64,000 nucleotides of DNA, from assembly GCA_037951105.1 (NCBI GenBank), contig JBAMJV010007414.1, forward strand, positions 85,526 to 149,525, written 5' to 3'. Shown here piece after piece: positions 47,499-57,937 of the stretch. Each line of letters starts with the position of its first letter. The first letter of the stretch is position 1. The notes below the pieces were generated by a model, which was given only the letters and a program-made list of their open reading frames with translations, searched no databases and was not told where the DNA came from. The position numbers and the translations under genes are program-made. This DNA is from Echinarachnius parma (lineage: Eukaryota; Echinodermata; Echinoidea; Clypeasteroida; Echinarachniidae).

Positions 47499-47555
47499 GA
47501 CGAGGCCAAATCCATAGTATCCCCCGAAGTGGTTCGGGGGATACAATTAGATGGA
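45961..47555 (+). mobile_element. Helitron/Helentron-like nonautonomous element with central satellite
   Basis: Begins near AACTAGAAATTGCGCGCTCG, contains GTATCCCCCGAA near the 5' end, about nine 156-bp units, a CGG/GAC triplet array (47432-47497) and a 3' hairpin GTATCCCCCGAA-GTGG-TTCGGGGGATAC. No target duplication or terminal inverted repeat is seen. A central satellite plus 3' hairpin resembles Helentron-associated elements; this is inference. Confidence 0.5.
46026..47429 (+). repeat. 156-bp satellite array, about 9 units
   Basis: Each unit holds TATCATGGTTACCATGGCAA, CTCCGCCCCACACC, CTTCATCCTCTTTCCTTAA and CCTGTAGAGCGTTCACAAGG. Unit spacing is 156 bp where counted (46180, 46336, 46492). 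Units differ by few bases, so the array is recent or homogenised. Confidence 0.95.
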
Positions 47556-47859
47556 TGTTTGGGTTAATAAAAAAAAAGTTGGTTCAGTCGATCACACAAC
47601 GTTTTATGAGTTTTTAAAAAGTTATTTTTGCCATTTTCTGACCGTTACTATTGAATGGGGGGGGGGGGGGGGGGAAATTTAAAAAATCATATTTTTTGGC
47701 TAAAAAATCGTACTGCCGTATTTACATCAAAAAATCGTACTAAATACGATTTAATCGTACTGGTTGGCATCTCTGCTGTATACCCTGCCGTCACGACTCA
47801 CACTGAATTTAACTAGAAATTCTTATTTACCATGGGCCAATTCAAAGAAGCATCCTTAA

Positions 47860-47931
47860 CCCGTTCACTTCGAGAATTTGACATCCCCATAGGCTTTGTA
47901 CATAGCCCATGCGGTTCCCGCAAGCAAAGGG
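47860..47931. mobile_element. TTAA mini-MITE, copy near ZIP exon 2
   Basis: Same family; left flank TTAA (47856-47859), right flank decayed to TTAC. It lies 64 bp from the exon 2 donor. Confidence 0.72.
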
Positions 47932-47995
47932 TTACATGTAACACCACTTAGATGAATTATACATGATTCTATAATGAAATGAAAGATGAACTTAC

Positions 47996-48215
47996 TGTGG
48001 CCCAATGGAATAGCCTCCTCAACAGCTGGGGTCGGCACCGGGGACTCGATCGAGTGGTTTTCCCCACCTTCTGGTGGATGGATGTCGTAGACCACGCAGA
48101 CACGGTTGTCGAGTTGCTGGAGGAGGATGGGACAGATCTGGAGGAACTGGAAGGGGGTGATGCCCTCCGAGGGGATGACTGCTAGAGTGTGCAGGATCTC
48201 ATCTGGTGGCAGGCA
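47996..48215 (-). CDS. ZIP transporter coding exon 2 (ectodomain CP...QQLD..C)
   Basis: The 220-bp exon is bounded by TCCTTCAG|TGC and CACA|gtaagt; it enters in phase 0 and leaves in phase 1. It reads CLPPDEILHTL, then GITPFQFLQICPILLQQLDN followed by RVC. This matches the LIV-1 ectodomain block with three spaced cysteines and the CPALLQQ-like core just before TM1. A loose acidic/proline stretch (IHPPEGGENH, then VPTPAVEEA) leads toward the membrane. The 3' edge of this exon and its donor resemble repeat units found further inside intron 2 (44.9-45.5 and 47.8 kb), so the boundary itself has been duplicated. The donor call is supported by phase agreement with exon 3. Confidence 0.85.
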
Positions 48216-48320
48216 CTGAAGGATAATAATGATACTTATAATGATAATGCTAAAGATAAGGATAATTTTAATAATAATAATTTTAGAAAAAACAAATAAT
48301 AATGATAATAATGATGATGA

Positions 48321-48795
48321 TTAGTGCCGAGTCAATCCGGATATATTGATACCCGGATATGAGCCGAGTAAAACCAGACGGATATCGGATTTATCCAAAA
48401 TTTCACAACAACAAACAAAAAATCGAAAAAAGAAAAAAAGAAATAAATAATAATAATAATAATAAATAAATAAATAAATGAATAAATAAAATTTTAAAAA
48501 TCGAAAAAAAACAAAATATCGGATTTGCTTCCGAAATGTAAAAAAAAACAAACAAACAAACATGGAGCTTTGATTTTTTATACTTCAACCATGGTTCAAC
48601 CATTTTTTTTCTTCTTTTTTTTTGTTTATTTCGGATAAATACGATTTTTTATTTTTTATAAATTTTTTTTTGTATACCCGTATCTGAGAATTTGAATTCG
48701 GTATCCGACCTTCATATATATTTATATTATCATTATTATTATTATTATTTTCACGGTCGGATACCGAACGGCTATCCGTTTGGGCTCAGCACTAA
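48321..48795. mobile_element. Inverted-repeat element in ZIP intron 1
   Basis: TTAGTGCCGAGTCAATCCGG mirrored by CGGATA-type arm ending TTGGGCTCAGCACTAA. The interior is A/T-rich simple sequence. It sits in an ATG/ATA microsatellite. Confidence 0.75.
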
Positions 48796-49869
48796 TGATG
48801 ATGATGATAACAATAAATAATAATATATAATAAAAAAAATAATAATAAATGTCCATTTACAGACTGGAAGGGCTGCTCTTAGTCAAAAGACAGATTTGCT
48901 AGGAAGTTCTGTAGGAACTGCACATATTCAAATTTTGCAAAATCCTTGAAATCTAGTTACACGATACATGTGTAGCCATAGAATAGCTTTAGGCAATTTC
49001 CTATCGCTTGGACTATGGTAAAAAGATGATGATAATAATAATAATACAAATAATGATATTGTATCTATTTAGTGCATAAATATTGCAAAAGAACTTCAAA
49101 TAGCCTCTAATAGATGTGAATTTGTGAAATCATGATAAAAAGTGAGCGCAATCAATAATCATAACCATTATCACCATCATTCTTTATTGTAATCATGATG
49201 ACAATCATGATTATCTGGTGATATTAAGCAATGCTCGAAATTAACCTTTCTTGCTGGTGGCCCGATCGGGCAAGTAGAATTGGTATTTTTCCAATATTGG
49301 TGGCCCGAAAAAACAAAGAAAAACAAAAGAAAAAGTGTCTGGTAATCACAGCTTTTTCGTAAGACTTTATTAATGAAAATGTCATCTAAAATCATCACCC
49401 TTCATTCAATAGAGGATATAAAACAGAACCTTGAATCAGTAATATATCACTTACAGAAGATATCACAATTTGAATATAATGGAAGTTAGCACATTCACCA
49501 TCATTATCACCACTGCACCATACCACTCTTAATGGTAATCATGGTGATGATGATGATTACCATTTTGTGGTAGATGGATATGAAATCATAATTGAAGCAC
49601 AATCACCATTGTTATCACCACCACTCTTATGTTATGATTTAATCATTACAATGACTATCATCATCATCATAGTACAATAAAAACAAATCAGAACTTTGAC
49701 TATGTTATTTATATTTCATTTAACGTTTTAATGTTAATTCAGAAAATTTTTGAGGGATAAATAAAAGCATGTATACATCCAAATTTTCTGTCGAAAATCT
49801 CTAGCTCCAAACAAACTGCCAACAAAATTTGGATAGAAACAAACTACAAAAAATGAAAGAAATACTTAC
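48796..49869. other. ZIP intron 1, simple-sequence rich
   Basis: ATA, ATC and ATG triplet repeats throughout, plus a TTGCCC-type fragment at 49225-49310. Confidence 0.7.
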
Positions 49870-50380
49870 CGTTGTTGTGTGTTGCCTGTTAGTATGATGA
49901 TCAACGTGATTGTAATGAGGATTTGAATTATTCCCAGCAGTCAAGTTGTTAGAAACTGCAATGTCTCTTTTACTTATACCAGTCTCATTTGCTTCTCCAG
50001 TGACCACAGCCTGTTCGTGTGTATGAGCGTGCTCGCTCGCGTTCAACTGCTGGGAAACACTGTGAGTGGCTCCGAGTCCAACGCTATCAAGCAGTCGCGT
50101 GAATCCATCGAAATTCAGTCGCCGTTTCGAGCCATACTTTGTGAAGAGTTCCGAAAGGCAATCGCCGGTCAACGAATGGAGGACAGTGCTATTAGGCGTG
50201 TTGCAGACAGCATTGCGGAGACTCTCGTCCGCGGCAAGGAGCGGCGATTTGGTTCCAACGGTTTCCGCTGACGAGACTAAGACAGGAAAGCACCATGATG
50301 AAAGGCAAATGTAGAAGGCAACGCGGAGCAAGAATGTCTGGATATGTTGTCGATCTTCCAGGACCTTTTTAGCAGCCATT
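49870..50380 (-). CDS. ZIP transporter coding exon 1 (signal peptide and His-rich ectodomain)
   Basis: The exon codes 170 residues from an ATG at 50379-50377. That ATG comes one base after a good acceptor (pyrimidine tract ending CTCAG), so an untranslated exon must precede it. Residues about 14-37 are hydrophobic (FLLRVAFYICLSSW...) and act as a signal peptide. The following segment contains DCLSELFTKYGS and NFDGFTRLLDSVGLG, the helical 'KYG...LL.S.GLG' pattern of LIV-1 ZIP ectodomains. His-rich clusters (HAHTHE, HYNHVDHH) probably bind metal, and several N-x-S/T sites suit an extracellular domain. The exon ends at ACG|gtaagt in phase 0. Orientation and phase match exon 2. I am confident of the family, less so of which SLC39A member it is. 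Confidence 0.85.
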
Positions 50381-50640
50381 CTGAGGAAAAAAAATGATTA
50401 AAAACACCAAGAAAATAAATCAATACATGTATGTAGCAGCTTACAGGTAGGGATTATAATTCATTCAACTATTCCAATCACAATAAAAGAACAAGTTTGG
50501 GTGCTTCGGTTCCATAAATTATCAGCATGGAATCACATTCATGATACAAAATTAATCAATTCAATTTCAGACCTATGTCTGCAAAACGTATTGCAGCTAC
50601 TTGATTTTCTTTCCATTAGCTCATTTTCATATTTTGACTA

Positions 50641-51513
50641 CCGTAAAACTCCGTGTATAAGGCGCACTTTTTTCCGTCGGAAAAAAATTCAAAGTCGGGG
50701 GTGCGCCTTATACACAGGTATAGCAAAAAAAAATAAATAAATAAAAAAATTAAAAAATAAAAAAAAAATAAATAAAAAAAAAAAAATTCAAATTTTTTTT
50801 TGGGACACCCTGTAGTCATGTTCAATGCATATTACACTGGTGTAGAGCATGACAAGAGCTTGCTGTCAGTTATAGCCGTCGGAAAAAAATTCAAAGTCGG
50901 GGGTGCGCCTTATACACAGGTATAGCAAAAAAAAAAAAATAAATAAATAAATTAAAAAAAAAAAAAATAAATAAATAAAAAAAAAAAATTCGAATTTTTT
51001 TTTTGGGACACCCTGTAGTCATGTTCAATGCATATTACACTGGTGTAGAGCATGACAAGAGCTTGCTGTCAGTTATAGCATTCAGCAACATATATCTTTT
51101 TCACACAAAACAAATATTGGTTACAAATTTAAAAATTGCAAGTTTATTGAGCAAATACTGCAGCTAATGAATATTCATACATTCGTGAACAGCAGGTACA
51201 TATGCAATTATCTAACCAGTGGTTATAAATTTTGCTCATAATTGAAAATAGTTGTTAGTTAATTAAGAAAATTGCATATATTGAATGAGTATAAGTGCTT
51301 ATGAATATTCATGAATAAGAATATGAATATTTATGAGCACCAGTGTTATTGCTCAATGTGTGCAATTTTTGTACTAACAACTATTTTGTATGTGAGAAAA
51401 TGTATATGATGATGAAAGCTACAATTGACATTAAGCCCTTGATATGCCCTAGACCAGCGATTTAAGTATTCCAACAGCACCACAGGGTGTCTTTAAAAAA
51501 AATACAGGGTGTC

Positions 51514-51551
<38 letters not shown>

Positions 51552-52519
51552 TTTTTTTTTTTTTTTTTTTTTAAATAGAAAGTTGGGGGTGCGTCTAAAA
51601 CCCCTTTTTAATTGGAGAACGTGTTTTCTACCTCGCTTTTACCCGAGTGAGATTTCGATAAAAACAGTAGGAGGTCAGGTCGTAAAACACGCAGCGAGAG
51701 GTTGTGCAGGTTTTTAATCAAAAGTTTTTCTCCGAGTCACCCGGGTAGGTTACTATAGCAACCGCACCTCTCTCATCGTGCGACCGGCTGCTAATCGGCG
51801 CGCGCTGGTATACGTTAGCGCGGGAAATTTTGACGGTCAATTCATATCGGGTATACAACAGGCAATCGGATCCGGAGCGCACGGTAGAGTAGAATTCAGG
51901 AACAAATAATTCTAGTTAAATCTCGCTGATACACGTGTTGGGATATTGCATGAGCTGAAGATAATTTTATGATCAGCGATGAATAATGCGCACACGTAGA
52001 TCTATGTACCCTGGAGTGAGCTGTTGTACTTATCAAATTTTAGATTTGTTAAACTTCCAATTGTTATATTCATAGTATTATAACTTGTATTATTTGGGCA
52101 AATTTAAGTCTAAAATTAGGAGTATGTGGAATAGTGTTTGTGTGTGAACTTACAGCAGTTTAAATTGGCAACCTTGTTTACAAGAGTACCACATGTTCCC
52201 GATCCAAAACGCGATCGCTGCAATGTTTACATTTTTTACGGCCATGACGTCATCTACCCGGGTAACGTTCTGCGCGCTTTTTAATACAATGTTTATCAGC
52301 TTAACATCCTGACAACATCCTGACGTTACATCGCTATTACCCTAGCCCGACTAGGTTGAATCCTACCGCGCTGTTGTCAGGACGTTACCGCGATTGGACC
52401 TTTTTAATACAAACGCGGTAGAATGTCTTCCTGACAACGTCCGGACGTTACCGCGACTATTTTCCTCAATTAAAAAGGGGTTTTATACACGGGTGCGCCT
52501 TATACACGGAGTTTTACGG
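50641..52519. mobile_element. TA-target element with CCGTAAAACTCCGTGTATAA ends
   Basis: Inverted ends CCGTAAAACTCCGTGTATAA / TTATACACGGAGTTTTACGG, TA on both sides (50639-50640, 52520-52521). It contains a 202-bp tandem duplication (50674 and 50876) and another nested TA element (51598-52483). A related, shorter element is 55257-56008. It lies in the 5' UTR intron of the ZIP gene. Confidence 0.92.
51598..52483. mobile_element. Nested TA-target MITE
   Basis: Perfect inverted ends AAACCCCTTTTTAATTG / CAATTAAAAAGGGGTTT with TA on both sides (51596-51597, 52484-52485), interrupting the right arm of 50641-52519. Confidence 0.87.
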
Positions 52520-52539
52520 TAATAAATGCAAATTATGTC

Positions 52540-53295
52540 AAAATGCATATTTTTATGTTTTCGGGTTGTCCGTCCGTACGTACGTACGTACGTCCGTCTG
52601 TCCGTACGTCCCATTCTCGTGATCGCGTTATCTCAAGAACGGATTGACGGATTCTGACCAAACTTGGTACATGTATGTATCTTGGGGAGCCGATGATCTG
52701 ATTAGATTTTGGGGTCATGAGGTAAAAGGTCAAAGGTCACAGAGCTCATTATATATGCAAAAATAGCTCGTGATCGCGTTTTCTCAAGACGTATTGACGG
52801 ATTCTGACCAAACTTGATACATACATGTATCTTGGGGGGCCAATGATCTGATTAGATTTTGGGGTCATGAGGTCGAAGGTCACAGAGCTCATTATATATG
52901 CAAAAATAAATTGTGATCGCGTTATCTCAAGAACGGATTGACAGATTCTGATCAAACTTGGTACGTGTATGTATCTTGGGGGGCCAATGATCTGATTAGA
53001 ATTTTGGGGTCATGAGGTCAAAGGTCACAGAGCTCAATATATATGCAAAAATAGCTCGTGATCGCGTTATCTCAAGAAGAGATTGACAGATTCTGACCAA
53101 ACTTGGTACATGTATCTTGGAGGGCCGATGATCTGATTAGATTTTGGGGTCATGAGGTCAAAGGTCAAAGGTCACAGAGCTCATTATATACGCAAAAATA
53201 GCTCGTGATTGCGTTATCTCAAGAACGGATTGACGGATTCTGACCAAACTTGGTACATGTATGTATCTTGGGGGGCCAATGATCTGATTAGATTT
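52540..53295 (+). repeat. About 148-bp tandem repeat, 5 copies, with a TACG microsatellite
   Basis: Units contain GTGATCGCGTTATCTCAAGA, ATTCTGACCAAACTTGGTAC and TTGGGGTCATGAGG. TACG repeats lie at about 52575-52605. Confidence 0.92.
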
Positions 53296-53364
53296 TGGGA
53301 AAAAATTGTGATTTAAATTTTGTCGGTAGAGTAATGTATATAGTGCATAATTAGGACTTTTTAA

Positions 53365-53710
53365 AAGGGATCTAGTAACTTTGTTGACATGTGGAAAAGT
53401 GATGAGTGGTTGATACAATGTTTATTATTGTTATCTGATATGTCCACAAGGTGTTGTGTGAAAATTTCAAGTTAAATGGATGTTATATGGCCACCGAGTA
53501 ATGAGCAAAAAAGCAAAGTGATATTCACTAACTCATTGCACTCACTTTGTACACGGTTTTCGCAGTCAGGTGGATAATTTAACATCTGAACACTTCAATC
53601 GAAAAATATATTTTTAACGAAAGGGAAATTTGAAAAACCGAAACCTGTCCCATGCTTTTATTAATATGAATACACTAAGGTATGAGGGAACTGCTAGAAT
53701 TTCAATTGGA
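53365..53710. mobile_element. TTAA-target MITE family 2, copy lacking its right end
   Basis: After TTAA (53361-53364) it runs AAGGGATCTAGTAACTTTG and follows 27274-27600, including GGGAAATTTGAAAAACCGAA; the right terminus is lost. Confidence 0.75.
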
Positions 53711-54216
53711 TTATTTATTATTATATTTTGTATTGGTCGTGTGATTTGTTTGCTGTTTTGACAAAAATGCTTTGGTAATCAAAACTATTTATAACAAGTT
53801 CAATTCAAAAAGCTCTAAGCTTTAAAGGTAAAAATCATGAATTAAAACAAGTACGACAAAATCAATTTTTTTTTTTTAAATTGTGATTTTGTTTATCCTA
53901 AACGCGATTTTTTTAAAATAATTAATTTGTTCAGCCTCCACACTAACTTGTTTTTCGCTAACTAGATGTTCTGATCGGGATAGTAAAATCATACATTTTT
54001 CAATCTTACTTGCCCAAACAGAAAATGTTCTTCCCCTATAACTTTTAGATGAGATTTAAACATTTAGGATTTACAGTTTTCACTTGTATTTCATCCATTT
54101 AGCTGTCCATTGGCAACTGGGCAACCAAACTAGATTATTTATGTAGTTTTATTTGCCCTGGGCAAGTGGGCAAGAGCTAGTGTCAATTATTTAGCTTTAC
54201 TTGAAAGATTTTGGAG

Positions 54217-54708
54217 TATTTTAAAGCCAAATAACAGTTTCGGGAAAGTTATCGAAAACATCTATATTGGCCAAACTAATTGATCAATATTGTTGAATAA
54301 GTATTTAAAAAGTGTTTTGTGTGGTAAAATCCGAACCTAAGCATCGTTAAATGCAGAAATATCGGAAGAAATACAATGGCCACCAATGAAATTTATAAAT
54401 CCAATGCCCATTTGCACCTGTCCGCGCCGCTAGCGCTGGGCTGTAGATCAATACGCCTGCATTACCGGAGACCACGAGGAGACAATTCAGAGGTCTTTTG
54501 CACGTAGCGTATGCGCGATTCCGCGTTGCCGGTACGATTTGCAGTAAATCAGTTTTATAATTTTTCAAATAAATATCAATTAGTAGGCGGTTTCCTGGCC
54601 AAATTTGTATAATCCCATATAGTAAAATTGTATTCTTTCACATGGTTGGAAATAAGAGCATACATTTCATTTTGTGTGCGTGGGGCGTTTCCCACTACCG
54701 TCATTTAC
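54217..54708. mobile_element. TTAA-target MITE family 4, diverged copy
   Basis: Matches 25415-25884 over most of its length; right flank TTTTAAG kept, left terminus eroded. Confidence 0.78.
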
Positions 54709-55256
54709 TTTTAAGCATAATTGGAGGGCATATGTATCACAATTTATCTATTTTGAAATAGTTTTAACATGGATATGTCTATGTCTAACTCTATGGAGGT
54801 GATTTAAGTTGGTGATTAAAATTGTTTTTTTAAATGAGGCGATTTCAATCATGATTTGAATCAAAGCGATTTAAATCGCGTCAACCCTGGATCTGATTAC
54901 AAACATTCTTTGGAAAATTTGATGCTCTTACAAATATTTGGTTTGCGGTTGCACCATGTAAGAAGGGAGGATTGGAGAGTTCTGGAAAGGACTGTTTGTA
55001 GTTCTTTTTAGAAAATTCTACCAAGAGGATAATAAATGTCTGGAAAACGAAGCTTATATCCAGTTATCCCATGATAAGTGACCTGGCCCTGGCTCCTTTG
55101 TTCACATGACAATCCAATGTCATGTGGTAACTGTCAACAAAGGGCACCTTCCTAATCTTCACTCGATCAGACCAAGGAGTTGATCAGACTAAGTAGCAGT
55201 TTAATGCCTGGATTAGCAAAGTAAAGGGGACCACCAGGCAAAGAACAACACAGTTA

Positions 55257-56008
55257 CCATAAAACTCTGTGTATAAGACGCACTCGTGTATAAAACGCAC
55301 CCCCAACTTTCACAGCAAAAAAAAAAAAAAAAAAAAAAATTGGGGGGGGGGGGGGGGACACCCTGTATTTTTTGTTTAAACCCTGAAGTGCTGTTGGAAT
55401 GCTTATACCACTGGTCTAGGGCATGACAAAAGCTTAATGTTGAATGCAGCATTCATCAATCATTTTCTCACATCAAAATAGTGGTTAGTACACAAATTGC
55501 ACATTTATTTAGCAGTAACACTGGTGCTCATAAATATTCATATTCATATTCATGAATATTCATGAGCACCAATACTCACTAAATATAATGCAATTTTCTA
55601 AATTTACTACTAATTTTAATTATAAGCAAAATTTATAACCACTGGTTAGAAAATTGCATCTAATTAGTACTGCTGCTCACGAATGTATGAATATTCATTA
55701 GCAGCAGTATTACTGCTCAATAAACTTGCAATTTTTACATCTGTAACGAATATTTTTTGTGTGAGAAAAAGGTATATTTAGCTGAATGCTACAACTGACT
55801 GTAAGTTCTTGTCATACCATAAACCATGTGTTATACACAATCAACATGACTACAGGGTGTCCCCCCCCCCCCCCCCAAAAAAAAAAAAAAAAAAAAAAAT
55901 TGGAATTTTTTTTTTTTTTTTTGGGCTGTACCTGTGTATAAGACGCACCCCCCACTTTGAAAATTTTCCGACGGAAAAAAAGTGTGTCTTATACACAGAG
56001 TTTTACGG
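55257..56008. mobile_element. TA-target element related to 50641-52519
   Basis: CCATAAAACTCTGTGTATAA / TTATACACAGAGTTTTACGG with TA flanks (55255-55256, 56009-56010). Interior includes the palindrome around GAATATTCATGAGCACC shared with the 50.6-kb element. It interrupts a family 5 copy. Confidence 0.9.
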
Positions 56009-56075
56009 TATATGTTTTGGTACCATTCTGTGATATTAAATAGATGCCCAACACTTTGTAAAGGGTTGTGTGGAG

Positions 56076-57091
56076 ACAATAGACGATGTATCGATCTATC
56101 TATCGATCTATGCATATTTATGGCCGCTCTTATATAATTTACTTGGGCTCTTGGTGGAATTATGGAGGCTAAATCACTCTTTAAGCCCAGGATGTGTATT
56201 TTGTTTTTGTTCGGCAGACTTTTTGAATTCATGTCAAATGTTTTGGAAAGCTAACATTGTAATATATCTGGTGATGCTCAAGGGGAGGAGAGTTTTTTCA
56301 GTGGCAGTTGCGAAAGCGTCTGATTGTACCAACAGACATGCTGGCGTCAATCCTATGCAGGAAAGGGGTCCAAGGAAATCACTCCGTCCCTCAGTTAGGA
56401 TGATAAAACTAAAGGAGGCTGCGTGTAGGTATCTGCTTCTCGAAAATAATAGGCTAATTAACCCTGATGATCAAGACACCAGACACCAGTACACCAGTCC
56501 TCAACATCACGATGAAATCAAAGGAACAGGTCAATAACGTGGTTGCTAGTAAATGGAAGATAAAACAACATACTTTTGTAAATTGCTGGGCCTCGGATCT
56601 CTCCTTTTCTCTTGCCAACATCAACAATCAACATCCATCTGTGGCTCCTCTAGCCAGCCTTTAAATCTTTTTTGTTGTTGGTATTGTCATGTTATATTTT
56701 CTATGATATGCCTATTCTATGTTTTGACACATATTGCATTATGATTGAGGCATTGAGGAAATTGCAGGGAAGTCATCGGCATGGCATCGCCGTCATTCAT
56801 AGGCCTATTTCTACTAGTACTAGACTGCAGTGTGGCGCATGGCACCTTCGCTCCGATCCCCGCCGCCACAACGTAGCCGCGACACACAATTCGTCGCACC
56901 GCTCACGCACAGCTAGCTGCCAACACAAAATCCACCGCCTTTTATCTCGCAGTCGCGATCGCATACTCGGTGCCAATGCATACAATGCCTTGATTCGATG
57001 CATTCGCGAAGCGCAACATATGCTACGACACAACTTATCTTAATTAGCGATAATTTGTTTCCAAAATAATATTTAGAATTTTCATACTCAC
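56076..57091. other. 5' UTR intron, partly CpG-containing
   Basis: A 155-codon plus-strand frame (56070-56537) and mixed frames at 56670-57045 lack any recognised domain. The 56800-57030 part is richer in CpG than its surroundings and may be the promoter's downstream shoulder. Confidence 0.4.
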
Positions 57092-57285
57092 TTTTTACAC
57101 CTGTTCGACTGCACTCCCCACCTGACAAACCCACGTGTGGTAAAGTTTACAAACTCCCAAACTTTACTACGATTTTTCGCACGGATCGTCAAATTTCCTC
57201 GTGTCGTGTGCACCATTTGCAAAGAGAAAATGGCGAGCCGTGTGGAAAGACGGGCGTGCCTTCGTGTCACGTGATTAATTTGCAT
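57092..57285 (-). promoter_or_regulatory. Probable promoter and untranslated exon of the ZIP gene
   Basis: The coding exon at 49870-50380 starts with an acceptor, so a 5' untranslated exon is required upstream. Here a strong donor (AAAAA|gtgagtatg, exon edge 57092) follows CpG-containing sequence with no repeat character. Nearby elements are an E-box palindrome TCACGTGA at 57267-57274, an octamer ATTTGCAT (plus strand) at 57278-57285, and CGCCATTTT. Two matches to the metal response core TGCRCNC lie at 57206-57212 (minus) and 57110-57116 (plus). MTF-1 control of ZIP genes is known in other animals, but the core is short and chance matches are common. No transcription start can be placed. Confidence 0.4.
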
Positions 57286-57937
57286 ATTTGTCAAGCCTCT
57301 TTCCAGTACCTTCGATTTCATCATTATTGAATGAGTTGCACTTTTAGATAATCCCCTCTTTGTTCGAAGCCAACAAACTTTCAATAGTAATGTTAACCTT
57401 TTCCCTTGAGCAATTTGGATAATAAACGATATTTTGAAAATTATTAACAATAGTAAAATCTTACAAATCCACATAGGGTCTTTAGGAAAGCTAACCCGAC
57501 ATCCGCTGCTCCCTAATAAATGGTAAACATAGCAAAAACAGCAACAACATTACGGGACCCTGGGGTGTTTTCTATACAGCTCTATGGGGTGTTCCACATA
57601 TATTTAGTAATAGTTGAACCCAACTATTATGGAAAGCCACATATTCAAAAGCAAAAAACAAAACCCCAAAAGCAAGTATTTGAAACTTCCAACAAAAATC
57701 TATATCAATAACTTATTACTCATTTCAATGAAAATATTAGATCGACAAATCTATCGTTTTCATGGCCTCTTTTACATTGAATTAGTCTTTTATATATACT
57801 GTCGGCCATTCTGCCTTTTAAAAGAACTGTTCGAACAAGTTTACACAGAAACTAACGGCTTTCTATTAATAATAGTTAGGTCCAACTTTGAATCTTTGTG
57901 AAACACCCCTATCGCTATATAAAGTAGAAAACAAACA
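57286..57937. other. Upstream of the proposed promoter, nothing recognised
   Basis: AT-rich and no supported gene or repeat. Confidence 0.5.

Larger units (their letters stand above)
45704..47775. mobile_element. hAT-like shell with CAGAGATGCCAACC ends
   Basis: Perfect 14-bp inverted ends CAGAGATGCCAACC (45704) and GGTTGGCATCTCTG (47775). The interior is mostly later insertions, including the satellite-bearing element. The flanking 8-mers agree only in part, so the superfamily is tentative. Confidence 0.65.
15606..57285 (-). other. Host gene span: LIV-1-type ZIP zinc transporter (SLC39A family), 5' half
   Basis: Four coding exons in compatible phases lie on the minus strand at 49870-50380, 47996-48215, 16362-16537 and 15606-15803. 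A probable untranslated first exon lies at about 57092-57285. Introns from 5' to 3' are about 6.7 kb, 1.65 kb, 31.5 kb and 0.56 kb. Together the exons give 368 codons: signal peptide, His-rich extracellular domain, CP...QQLD..C segment, TM1, TM2 and TM3. LIV-1 ZIPs move zinc or related divalent metals into the cytosol across the plasma or an organelle membrane. The C-terminal half (TM4-TM8, with the HNF.DG and HE..HE metal-site motifs) was not found in 1-15605, so the gene is cut by the left window edge. The subfamily looks closest to ZIP6/10/12 by motif, but orthology is not settled. Confidence 0.85.

Noticed and set aside
56070-56537. 155-codon plus-strand frame (LKEAACRYLLLENN...)
   Set aside because: No recognised domain, starts inside a repeat copy, and no supporting splice pattern. 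It could be a relic exon but cannot be supported.
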